Assembly: GCA_947561715.1 (NCBI GenBank)
Contig: OX387202.1
Location: forward strand, 14,645,001-14,709,000
DNA length: 64,000 nucleotides
Source of the DNA: Ascidia mentula
Taxonomy: Eukaryota; Chordata; Ascidiacea; Phlebobranchia; Ascidiidae
Direction: 5' to 3'
Positions 36,001 through 64,000 of the stretch are shown here, piece by piece; within the stretch, counting starts at the first letter, position 1, and each line of letters starts with the position of its first letter. Position numbers and translations under genes: made by a program. The notes under the pieces were generated by a model, which had not been told where the DNA came from, ran no database searches, and worked only from the letters and a program-made list of their open reading frames with translations.

Positions 36001-39000
36001 TTAGGATCTCAAGATCAGCACAGAGCTTCTCCTTCCCTTCTCTGGGAGCGAAAGAGAAAAGTTTTCTTCCAATTCCAAACTATCTTTTTAAGCAATTCAC
36101 TAATGATGCTGCCAAGCATGTAATCAATACAAAAATGCTCTAATAGAAAAACTATATATAAATATCAACGTTTCGGTTGCTATGCAACAGCCTCGATCAG
36201 GGTGTACTTTTATGAATGCAAAACAGCGTTTCTTTTTATGTTTCTGTCCACGGAATCTTACTTGAAAGCTAATTTTGACGACGAGATCGGATGATTCGCG
36301 TGATTCCCCCCTCCAGACTTACACATGCGACATACAGATTTCTTGCATCTGTTACAATACATCGTCACCGCCTCCTGGTTGTGTTCCGGGCAAAGGAGCA
36401 CCTGTAAAACATTTTAAAAATGCGTTTGCGTATGTTTACAGGTCCAGAAATGTCCATGCTGGCAATCACAGTAATGCAAAACACACTAACTTTATGTCAA
36501 ACATTGAAATTGACAGATTAACTTGCTTTCATTTTGTGTTTAAACTTAACGTTTATTGGCCATGAGAAGAGTAACTATTTTCCCATCCTACAATTTTCTC
36601 AGAAGCAATTTGCAAGTCACCACAATCGCAAATGGATCAACATACTTTCTATGTATTATTTATATGTAAGAGCAATTCGTTTTCAACCTTGGGTCTTGAG
36701 AAGTTGTTTGTCGGTCCAACGTAATCATGTTGCGCCTTCTTCGTCCCCCAGATATGAACGGACTTGAAGCACTCGTTGCAGTAACTCAACTGCAAGTTTA
36801 AACTAAACATCAACCAATCTCATAATTGAAATTCAATACATCTAACACTGAAACCAAGAAGTTAAGTATAGGTTCACTGGCATTTGCAGCCAAACTGAAT
36901 AAACCATTTTTTCCCGACAAGTCGGAGCGAGATTTGAAAAACCAAGCTCCCGGTGAGGTTTGAAATCACGACCCTGGGCTAAACAGGCCCAACGCTTTAG
37001 AGCCTAAGTTACGAGAGCTCAGCAGCGATTACAATGGGCATATTGTGGTCAAGAAGTACAAGAAAATGTACTGGGACAAATGTATTAGAAAACTTGAGCC
37101 CCAGGGGTTTAAAATTTTTGCGGAATGGTTACGGTGCTGTTTTGCTGTTGTACCTTGCAGTCCAAGCAGGACTTGGTTGCATCAGCTGCTGGTGGTTTAC
37201 AGTAACCGCATCTTATTGCGACTGCAGCCTTGGCCTTGGACCGAAATCTTTCGACTATCGATTCCAATGCGAAGTTTCTGCGTTTAAAACAAGTACGTTT
37301 TAATTTTATTATTTTGTTGGGCTTAAAAGGTTCTACAACCCAGCTGTGGACATCACTTATGTTACTATAGAAATGCAACTACAAAAGTCGACACAAAGAG
37401 TACTGTAGCGACAAAACTGTGAACAAAGTCACACCATAGCTGCACTGATAAGACCCATTAGGTCGCAACAGAGGCATTGCCTGCAGCTCATTATAAAAAA
37501 AACAGTGGATCTCTTTGTTGTAATTTATCACTAATACAGGTCAAAAGTCTCACCTGAATAAACCGGAAATTCCGAGATTTCCAAGTTCGACATTTCGGTC
37601 GCAGCTCGGGCAATACAGGCTTTTCACTTTGCTTTTCTTCAAGCTCTCGAACGACTGTGAGATCAAAAATTCAAAAACAATCTTGCTTACAAAAAATAAT
37701 AAAAAAATAAAACACGTTTACTCGATCCGACACAAACGTGACGTACCTGCTGCTGACGTAACGATGCCCGTACAAGTGATGACGTAGAGCTGCTTCGACG
37801 AAGATTCGAATGTGAATTTCTTCCAGCTGAGCTGCGCAGTAGGTTTGACGAAGATGAGACGTTTTTCGCGGATTTGAGAAATCCCTTTCTACCACACGAG
37901 GCGCTGTTGACCTTCTTGATGCTTCGTCCTTTAGGCGTAATAGACTCGGCGCAGCATGTCTGGTTAAGAGCCGGAGAAGCTGCTTCGGGGCCGTTTTGGC
38001 GTTGCTTCGGTTGAGGAGTAACTTGCTGTAACGGCAGAATTCCGTCTCAAAACTAAATTATTTATTTCAACGTATGTATTTCAGTAAGCTACGTAGACAA
38101 GTTATTGTGATCTGTTTTTATTTGTAAATAACTTGCGTTGATAAACTTTGGCTTGCAATAAATATGTTTTTCTGGAAAACAACCTTTCAGCGTTTGTTAC
38201 AAAAGCATTGTAATTTTGTTTGCGGGTTAAGACCACACAAGAATCCGAACACCTTAAAATGTAAAAAATCTTTTGTTGATAGAACGATGGAGGCGTTCGG
38301 ACTGGGAGGGTCCTCGAACGCCCCGTTGCCATTATGACGATCGACCGGTGACGTCACCCTCGATGACGAACGGGGAATTTTTGGTGAGGCGACACTTTGT
38401 GGACGATTGTAAGAAACATCCAAAGCTGAATAGAAAAATATTTATTTTCTTTTGAGAGATTTTCGTAAAATTTAAAACACTCACATTCCGTAAAAGAATT
38501 TTGACGCGACGTGACGTCCATGAGTGACGTCACCGATGACGTTTCGTCCAGCATAGACTCGTTGCACGATTCTTCGATCGCCGACGTCATAATCGGATCC
38601 ATAATTTGCGCGCGCGCGCATCCATAGCACATGCTGTGTTGACATGGCAACAAGACAGGATGGGTAAAGAGTTCCCGGCAGAGGGCGCACGTAAGCAGGT
38701 GACCATAGTTAGCCATCTGGTGAGAATATAACACGTGTTTGGAAAAAAATCACTTGAGAATAGTACTGTATTGTTTGTTATTGCTCGATATTCAAGAAAA
38801 GTTGATTTGTCACAGAAAAAACATATTTTTCTTTGAACTTTCGTAACGCGGTGGTCACCGGTAATTTCGAACGCATAAGGACCAGCGTGAGCAAAAATAA
38901 ATATGTTTTTCAGTAGAAAGGTTACATTGAACTTGGGAATTTTTTGGTTAATTTATTTGAGATTTTTTGCAAGGTACTTAGCCAACTATGATAGATGTGA

Positions 39001-42000
39001 AAGTTAAGCATGATTTGAACATGACAAAATCCCTGGAAACAAATTATCCACATTATTTTGATGATTTCCACCCATTTTTTTCTTTATGTTTGTGGTGATT
39101 TAAATTCTGGTATTGGCGTTGCCGGTGGCCAATGTTTAAGTGATCTTTTACAAAAATACTTATCATTAAACGGCATTTGCAAAAATCAATACAAATCCTG
39201 TGTAGAATAGAAGTAATTTTAATCGACCTGTTTTAGTCCACCAAGGCTAAGGTTTAGGCGCCGAAAGCAATCAAATCACAAGCTAGGCTGCGCCCACGAC
39301 ACACCCCCTTTCGTACTGCCCTTTTATTACTTCCCATTAACAAAATTACTTTCACCGAAATAAGAAGGAATTTCGCACAGCTTTGTAACTCATATGTGCG
39401 ATGCAACCAATTTACAGCTTTCAGTATAATTGTTACTTGCAAATACAGATTTTTTGAACATTACAACAACCAATATACACGCATGCCAGAGATCTCAGGA
39501 AACTAAAATGAGATTGGTTTTGGCCAAAACCACAGCTGCTCTTACCAGGCGTCTCGTTCAATGTGCATATATTGCCTTTCCGATAATGCTTTGCAACAGA
39601 TACGTAATTTGCCTGTTTTGTTATCTCGGCTTGGAGAGTATTAGTGTTTCTACAAAAGCCCTGCCTCAAGAATGCAACAACACAACCTTCGCACAAGATA
39701 TTCAACGAACTTCAGTCGAGCAACTCAAGATATTTTTCAAGCAACTGATATCGACAACCACATAACAGTTGCTTGCTTTTACTCACAAGAAACGAAAAAT
39801 ATATTCATCAACAAAATTGCCCTGTAATATATATATCTACACCCAGGTGTTACTTTAGTTTAGGCTACCAACCATAAAGTTGGTTGCGCTAATCGCTATC
39901 TGAATGAAATCACTGCATGGTAATAAGCATTCAAAGAAGTTTTACACGAGCAAGGTCACAAGATGACATTGGTTTCATAAGAATTTAGCGCCTTTTGCGA
40001 CTGACTTTACACTTGTAGTTATATGTTGTAATTTCAAAACCGCACAGTAAACATTTTTATCAGCTGAACTTCCTACCGCGGTCATTTAAATGGAATAACC
40101 TTGTATTTTATATGGTGATAAAATTGACAAAGAAAAGTTTTTGACTATTTTGACACAAAGCATCGAAAATCCCTTGAGACAAACGGCATTCATCACCCAG
40201 TCGAAGACCCCAAACACAATTATACAACAGTCAATTACCTTGTAATCAGGCCTTCTCACCTTCATCCGTTTCACATAAGCTAACATGCTGCTCTGGCGGC
40301 CTTTGGAAAACATACCTGTTCCACTCACGCTAAACAAACAGCGCGTACTCGCATGTACTGCTAGGATACGTGTGGGGCTTCTCCCACGCTGATGTATAGC
40401 TATAAGCTCATCGATCGCCCATAGACGAATACTGCCTGGCGCCCATGTACAAAGAGATTTATGTTGCGCTAATTACGACGGCTGTAATATGATTGTGTTT
40501 TGGTTGTACGTTTTTTTTTGTTCTGTAAAGGTGGTTTGTAAGTTGGTTAGAATTATGTAGTTTATGGCTCATACAGCTCTTTCCATAGTAGTCACCTTTA
40601 TGCAAACAGTTGACTAATTTTTTTATTTAAACTTTGGCCAGCAAACCATAATGCAACTGCTGTGTAGGTGCTCACACAAAACCGTTTTTCCTAACTTTTT
40701 TGTTTTTGTTAATTCCTATCCTAATTTCACTGCCATCTTTTATGCTGCTTTGGGCCTATCCTATACACATAGTTAAAGCCATTGTAAAAACACATGCTTT
40801 TGGGATGGTCATTCAATTGAACACGTAGGGTTAACACGAAACACAATTTCTCGCACGTTTGCACCCTTCCAAATAGTGATTGTTTTCAATGCTATCACGC
40901 TTAATGACCGCCATCAGCTGTCAACTCTTTTTAGTGACATGCAACACGAACATAAAGTCATGATGTTCATTTGCACCAGCCAAACATACACACTGTACAG
41001 CAGCACTCAACTTTCAAAAAAACAAACATATTTCCTTACTTAACAAAAACACAAACATACAATTGATTAAACCTAAAACGGGACAAAATGTACAGCAACT
41101 AGCGAGCTAGACAACCTCATTGCACAACCATTCTTGTATGGCGTCACGAATTACCTCATTCTGGAAGCCATTGCAGCAAAAATCAACTTGGAAGTGGCAA
41201 TACATGTTGCTTTTCGAATCTTCGGCGCTGAAACTACAGCGTCGCATTGTGACATAACAAACACGTTATGACCGCGCACTTGAAATCATAGAACGGTGCG
41301 ATCGATATACATGATGCTTATTACGGCACAATGGCAAAGTCGACGTCAGAAAGAACGGAATCCGGATCCGTCGAAGCGATTTCTATGGGGCACGATAATG
41401 ACGCTGAGGGTTAAGTTTTACGGAAAATTAAGATTTGTTTTAATCAGGCGTGTCTTTTACATGGAAAACTTCTTTGATATGAAAACGAGGTAGTCGTGCT
41501 TATCTCACTGTCAAAAATATTCGATAAATGATAGATAGCTCGGTATTGGTGGTTTCGATTCGAAGTTTTTTCGTCTAGTAGTGGAAAATAATTTTGGCGA
41601 CAAAAGGATTTTTTCAATTTTAGAAATTACGTCTCATAATCCCTTTAATGTTTATTAAACTTGCCCTGCACAGAAACTTGAATCTAACTTCTGTAAAATG
41701 GGCATGGCTGTTTATGATAAAACTTTATAAAGCGAAGTTTCGGCCTCAAATAAACAAACTAATATACACCATTACACAAAATCCTCAAAGTCATGACATA
41801 TGGTCAATATGCTTAATACAGTAAAAATTACGATAAATTAAGTTTAACACCAGTTATTTAACCTAAAACATTCGATCCGCGCGACAATTAGGACTTTCTA
41901 TCACTTTGGGGAATTAAACAAGTTTGCTTGAAATAAAAATCTAATCACCACCGATAATCAAATATGCAAAAATTTAGGACTTGGTAACAAGGATGCAAAA

Positions 42001-42585
42001 CGAGCCTTTCGAGACATTCGACATGTTATACCTAAATTATCTATTTTTACACCAATACTGTCAAAAGAACGTAACTTTTAACACACACTTACATTGCCAA
42101 ACTGAAGAATTTCTAACTCTGGGCGTATTCGAGCGAGGGTCATGTCCTACTAATCCTACAGTGATTTCCAAAAACTTAAAACAATTTATCTGGGGCTGCG
42201 CCAAAAACTTTGGTTTCATAAGTTGGCATTCCAAAGAGTTCGAGGATCTAGGATTAATAATTCACTGGAATTGACGTCCACAAAGCCAATCAATAAGACT
42301 GACTGCTTAAAGACACTCACGTCATCGAAAACGTGACAAGAAAATAAACACGTAGGCATAGGAAAGTGCTTCTATAACTATTGACCTGATAGGGATACAA
42401 TTTCACAATTTTTTTTATTAAAACTGTACAAAAATACTTTAAATTACTGCAACTATTACCTCATTTGTTTCCACGTCATCAACCGATGACGTCAGATTGA
42501 GTGTGGAAATGGTTCGCTTGGCATTTCTCGGCGAGTGCTTGGGTGAGTTCTGCTTCGTGCCCCAAAATTTGAAAGCACCCAACAT
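33091..42585 (-). CDS. TRIM36/TRIM46-type E3 ligase: RING, B-box, coiled coil, COS, FN3, SPRY
   Basis: The first coding exon is 42585-42460 ([20 protein letters not shown]..., phase 0). It is spliced over a 3.7-kb intron to the RING exon 38716-38485 ([29 protein letters not shown]). Later exons encode a Ser-rich insert (38.43-37.75 kb), [21 protein letters not shown] (37.56 kb), [10 protein letters not shown] and [18 protein letters not shown] (37.28 kb), first B-box [20 protein letters not shown] (36.78 kb), and second B-box [20 protein letters not shown] (36.4 kb). They continue with the coiled coil (36.04-35.65 kb), a COS-like segment (35.26-34.66 kb), FN3 (34.51-34.24 kb), and SPRY ([13 protein letters not shown], 33.7 kb) to TAA at 33091. 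TRIM36/46 members bind microtubules; that role here is inference. The zinc ligands look intact. The intron at 35.14 kb appears to use a GC donor. A dozen TGACGTCA sites are in or near the gene. Confidence 0.92.
36170..36201 (-). ncRNA. Degenerate hammerhead-like core in a TRIM intron
   Basis: The minus strand reads CCTGATCGA, a strong hairpin (GGCTGTTGC / GCAACC region) and GAAACG. This is hammerhead-like, but the first core block has an extra base. Helix III and a cleavage site are not apparent. The order matches the element at 63093 (CTGATGA, GGCTGTT/AACAGCC hairpin, GAAACG). It lies in the TRIM intron between the coiled-coil exon and the second B-box exon, in sense. Confidence 0.4.
36895..37020 (-). 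repeat. tRNA-derived SINE or tRNA pseudogene (Asn-like anticodon loop)
   Basis: On the minus strand from 37020, an 8-bp acceptor-like stem (GAGCTCTC with GGGAGCTT, allowing G-U), a D-arm-like segment and an anticodon arm TGGGC-CTGTTTA-GCCCA can be drawn. The 7-base anticodon loop gives GTT. A T-arm with loop TTCAAAC completes an almost full cloverleaf. A tail beginning CTTGGTTTTTC follows and is shared with the copy at 61740-61840, which favours a tRNA-derived SINE over a functional tRNA. It is in a TRIM intron. Confidence 0.55.
37438..37488 (+). ncRNA. Hammerhead-type motif, mutated core, in a TRIM intron
   Basis: AGCTGCA (37438-37444) can pair with TGCAGCT (37482-37488) as a 7-bp helix I. 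Between them lie CTGATAA, a GACC/GGTC helix II, GCAACAG and a CTGC-type 3' part. The arrangement is that of the intact motifs at 50692 and 57301, but both core blocks carry a substitution, so activity is unlikely. It is antisense to the TRIM gene. It is clearly the same sequence family and evidence of a dispersed small element. Confidence 0.6.
40239..40313 (-). CDS. Possible alternative first exon of the TRIM gene
   Basis: A 25-codon minus-strand frame ([25 protein letters not shown]) ends at a good donor (AAG|GTAATT) in phase 0, the phase needed to join the RING exon at 38716. It lies in the 3.7-kb first intron. Against it, a consensus donor (AACAG|GTATGT) directly overlaps its start, and there is no family similarity. 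It could be an alternative start, part of another upstream exon, or chance. Confidence 0.25.
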
Positions 42586-43316
42586 AACGAAGCAATAGAG
42601 GAACACTCGATAAAATTCTTAATTTTTCTTTTCTTTCTCAGCTTTTGACTTTACATCAACAGTTCTCTCTCAAGAAATGCAGCGAAAAATCTGTAAATTC
42701 GTACTGCAATTGGTCAAATAATAACGCTGCTACCGTTGTTTACAGATACATAGAAACGCCAAATAACGAAAGAAGAAAAAAGCTGCATGAGTAATTTTTT
42801 ACTATTTGTCTGTAAATCATGCATCCCTGCAAACAGCTTCATTCTGGGCATGCGAACTCTTTAATGAGCACCAAACAACAGTGCGTTGGTTCTATTGTAT
42901 CTCAGAACCAACTATGCCGAAGGCATCACGCGAATTCCCTTTTGAAACAATTTGTGTCACCGTGCAATTAATCAGGAACAGGATCAAGACCCTCAGGTAT
43001 TTAAAGCGTTTTTGTGTGCCGCCAGTTTGCGACTTAAACACTAAAAGTCAAACTGACATCAGCGAGATGGAAATGGGCTTTATCGTTCTAGCTAGTCACT
43101 CATCCGTATCAATTCACTCGAGCGGAACAGTTGCTAATGACGCAAGGGGCCTTCCCCACTTGAGCATTTGCGTTGTCAAAAAATGTAAAACGTGCTATTG
43201 TTAGAGTTTTGCTGGCATCAGACACGCACAAAGTCACATAGTTAGCTACCTTAAATGAACTGTAAACCGAGAAAAAGTGTTGTTTTAAGTAAACCAGAAG
43301 AAATTCGCCGAAAAAT
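42586..43316. promoter_or_regulatory. Divergent intergenic region between the TRIM gene and the 43317 gene
   Basis: The 731-bp space separates two start codons that face away from each other and should hold both promoters. It is AT-rich to about 42800, then more mixed. No TATA box or repeat could be assigned with confidence. The plus-strand frame at 42806-43204 has no recognisable domain and lies directly upstream of the gene at 43317; it may be 5' UTR or non-coding. Confidence 0.4.
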
Positions 43317-44613
43317 ATGATTCAAGGACAAGCCATGCCACGACCCTTGCGTTTGGGCGAAAGTGCCACTACTCTAAGAACACAAGCGGATAGTTACATG
43401 CCGGTTATAAGCGACCGTACTTACAAGGAAAGGGTACTTCGGCGACCTTGGGTTTCATACAAAGGTGCAAGACCTCTACATAGAACCACTCTGACGTTAG
43501 ACCGAAGTCGTCCCAAATTAGACTACGTCACACTCTACAACCACGTAAGTTTGCTGTTTTCTTTATTAGGTTGTAGGACTAAATGTTTTTTGTGGCTTAT
43601 AAATCACTGTTTTTTGCAGTATCATCAAGGCAGCCATCAGCTTCAAGGGGTGAGACGTCCTCCAACATGCCCCTCCATGTTCACATCCCAGTGGGAAATT
43701 GGAGAGGATCGTTCTCGAAGTTTCAGCACCATAACTGCTGACATGTTTCCCCCTAAAACAGGAGAATCAGTAAGACGCAGAAATTGCAAATTTCTGTATG
43801 AAAACAGACAGTAACCTTTTTCAGGACTGATTTTTCAAGTTAAAATGCTATACATACACTGTAGACAGTAAGCCCATGGCGGATACAGTGGTAAAATTAT
43901 AAATATGTTTGTGTAACAGTTTGTATCCCAAGTTCCTGTTCTTGTAATCCATGTTGTTTTTCCAGGTCAAAAGCATGCGCTCAGTGCAAGTGGAAAACAG
44001 AATTAACAATACTCATGGCAGAAACATGATGGATGTGACCGACATGGACACTGGGCCATCCTATGTTACTTCATATCGAACTGTGCACGACTCACTGGGT
44101 AAATCAAGGGGAAATGGAGTCCCTCATATAAGGAAGAGGCCCCTAAGATTTAATATTATTTCAGGTGACTTTTTGAAAAAGTGGTTGATAATCTGTAGAA
44201 ATGTTTTTGACCGTTGTTAGTTGCAAAAACTAAGGTAAATATTGGAACATCTAGGGGACAATTGGGACAAATGGAAGACATTTGGGTGGTGATTTAGGAA
44301 CTAGACTGATATCTTTGAAGATTATGAGTTTTTTATTCTGGCAAATTACCTTTAAAATTAGTTTTAAACCAAACAAATGTCATTTGGATTTTGGTACATC
44401 ACAAACCAATCTATTACAGTGTTTTCAAATAAGTTACAAGCATGTGATGTGGTTTTCCATAGAGCTTAAAACTTAAAAACTGTTGCAGGAGAAACAGTGG
44501 TGCAAAGTGCTTCCAGGGCTGAACCAGAAAACCACAGACTAAGATCTGGAAATCGTGTTTTGAGCGAGCAAAGAAAAAGATCAAGTATTTATGAGACGTT
44601 TCGCTTGTACTGA
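43317..44613 (+). CDS. Uncharacterised basic protein (4 exons, 233 aa)
   Basis: Exons 43317-43544, 43620-43769, 43966-44164 and 44489-44613 (stop TGA) join in phase to 234 codons with consensus splice sites, so the gene model is solid. The start at 43317 is the first in-frame Met; a second lies seven codons in (MPRPLRLGES). The protein is basic and Tyr/Arg/Pro-rich, has no signal peptide, membrane segment or obvious coiled coil, and shows short motifs such as RPWVSYKGARPLHR, SMFTSQWEIG and PSYVTSYRTVHDSLGKS. These loosely recall small axonemal or sperm microtubule-associated proteins, but I do not recognise a family and give no symbol. AATAAA at 44735-44740 is a likely poly(A) signal. It is divergent from the TRIM gene and convergent with SMG1. 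Confidence 0.82.
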
Positions 44614-46467
44614 AATGTGCTTCCATCCTACAATGATACCATGGCTTATTGTGATGAATTTTACAAATTTTTGATTCATTGCTTCAGTTCAATATGCTGT
44701 ATTTAAGATAAAAAAAATCCAGAATATAATCCAGAATAAAACACAGTAACTGCTGCTTTAATATGTGACAGAATATTACCATCTTAGTTTATCAAAAATG
44801 TTTGTTTAATTGGATATTTAAAGCACGCTTTGCATTGTGCTGCCTAGAGTTATCATTTACCTGTGAGTGTAATGTGCTATCATGAACCAGTAAATCTATG
44901 TTTACAACACTAAATGTCTTTGAAATTGCATTCAACTTTTTCTGTGGAATTGATTTTTTTGGTCCAGTGTTTAATGGTGTTTTACCTCGGCTAAACAACT
45001 CTTTAATTATCATCCATCCTATATGTGTTAAAACTTTTAACTTTCTCTAAGTTCTGTATTTTGTATTACACTTGATTTTCATGATGCCTACTTTTATTTT
45101 AAAGTGTACGCGCTTTTAGTTTGTTGTACCTAACTTCCTGTGATCAAACCATGTAGCCTTGCTTATGCCAATCATGTCATTGCATTTTTAATAAAACATA
45201 ACATCCTAAATAAATGAGTTTGTTACCAAAGGGCCTAGAAGGAGCAAGGTTGAGTGAATATGACTTTAACTTCACAAATCCCAGATCTACAACGCTTAAA
45301 AGGTCCTCAAATTACTGTAACTGCCATTTAATGGCTCACATCCTATTGTTAACTCTGTTTAAATGCCATCCACACATCAATTCTGTCCAGTATTTTATTA
45401 CATTATCACACGCTATACTTGTCACACAAAACTCAATTGTACAGTTAGTGGTATCAAGTTTCTGAATGTATTTTAAGTATTTATTTTCAGTGAAAGTTTG
45501 TGGCCGAAAAGCAACATGTTCTGTAAACGATTTAAATTTTCAGCTGAGATATATTTTTTCCACTTCAATTGAAAATGAATACACAACGTCAAATACATGG
45601 TATGTACAATTTTACACATTTAAACGAAACATTTTTTTAGTTTTCTAGTCGATAAAAACAGCCAGCTTTTTTTTTCATTTTTTTTGCCACACAAGCGGAA
45701 ATGAAAACACAGGAAATATTTTCAAAACTACGCCAGGCTTGAAAAAGCATTTTTGCACAAGATTTTATACTCAAAACAATTTTCAATGCAAAATGTGCCA
45801 ATTACCTTATTCACGTTAATATTTAATTATTTGTATTTCAGAACTATGACTAAAATATGTCACCACAAAAGCAGTTTTGAATGTTAGAACAGTTTAAAAC
45901 AGGAGCAACAGAACATCATTAACTATGTACATAATTATCACCCTATTCCTCGACCAAAGATCCAAAAATCGAAAAAATATACTCCTTGTGAAACCAATCC
46001 ATTGAAAGCGTATTGCGGCCCTTAACAAGTAACATCACCGGAAGGCAAAAAAAAACTAAATTTCAGTTTAAATCCATTAAGTGTTTACAAATATTCCCAT
46101 GGGTGGCCGAAAGACGTGCTGCTGCAAAACTTGCCAGAGTAACCGGCGGGCTAGCTTCTTTAATGACACACTGCAATCGGGGGTAAATTTCCTGGCTTTA
46201 GTGTGGTGTTATCGCAATATGAGCTATATGGTGTTGGGGTTTATGTATGAGCGCTTCGAACTCTTCAGCCTGCCCACTCACCATAACACACAACTCTCTA
46301 CTCCTTCAAACATTGCTCTCTCACCCCACACGGTGGCAAAGATGGGAGTGGGCGAGGGACACGAACTTGGTCGCGTCGCACAGACTGATATCAGACAGAG
46401 ATAGAGAGAGACCGTTGAGAATAAACAGACGCCGCTAGAGGGCGTCGTCGAGCTTTGGCTGACCGCT
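44614..46467. other. Convergent spacer between the 43317 gene and SMG1
   Basis: The AT-rich spacer holds the 3' UTR of the 43317 gene, with AATAAA at 44735-44740 and again near 45191. From about 46080 to 46467 the sequence becomes GC-richer and could be the SMG1 3' UTR, although I see no clear minus-strand AATAAA close to the SMG1 stop. Open frames here (for example 46081-46404 plus) show no domain and no splice context, and are not called. Confidence 0.4.

Positions 46468-64000
<17,533 letters not shown>

Noticed and set aside
39430-39765. 111-residue plus-strand frame in the first TRIM intron
   Set aside because: No domain, no splice context, AT-rich composition like the rest of the intron.
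42806-43204. 132-residue plus-strand frame upstream of the 43317 gene
   Set aside because: No recognisable family, no donor joining it in phase that I could support; could be 5' UTR.

Overview
The window looks like nuclear DNA of an invertebrate chordate, most probably a tunicate of the Ciona type. The evidence is compact genes with many short exons and GT-AG introns of about 100-600 bp, AT-rich introns, TTTNCAG-like acceptors, protein sequences close to but clearly diverged from vertebrate orthologues, and a load of tiny non-autonomous elements instead of long repeats. The species call is inference; no rRNA, true tRNA gene, operon or CRISPR array is seen.

Layout. 0.26-0.82 kb (+): single-exon CCDC137-like nucleolar protein. 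1.2-12.0 kb (+): 23-exon gene for an ankyrin-repeat / ZU5-like / death-domain protein of about 1220 residues with an N-myristoylation-type start. 12.8-14.9 kb (-): neuroguidin (NGDN), convergent with the ankyrin gene. 15.8-19.8 kb (-): proteasome lid subunit PSMD11/Rpn6. 20.9-32.2 kb (-): 5-oxoprolinase (OPLAH). 33.1-42.6 kb (-): TRIM36/TRIM46-type RING, B-box, coiled-coil, COS, FN3, SPRY protein. 43.3-44.6 kb (+): four-exon unidentified gene, divergent from the TRIM gene. 46.5-64.0 kb (-): the C-terminal ~2000 codons of SMG1, the nonsense-mediated-decay kinase, running off the right edge. The genes are unrelated housekeeping or signalling functions and do not form a pathway, although NGDN and CCDC137 are both nucleolar-type basic proteins.

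The introns and spacers hold the most unusual content. I find nine hammerhead-ribozyme or hammerhead-like motifs. Two keep every core position and all three helices: one in sense orientation inside an SMG1 intron (57301-57355), and one (50692-50738) sitting in a 51-bp insert bounded by perfect 15-bp direct repeats, as expected for a tiny retroposed RNA. I also find two hAT-type MITEs with perfect 8-bp target duplications (in PSMD11 and OPLAH introns), a third short-TIR element with a 10-bp duplication, tRNA-derived SINE-like copies, a ~21-bp minisatellite, and at least 28 copies of the palindrome TGACGTCA, where about one is expected by chance. No virus-like or LTR element was recognised.
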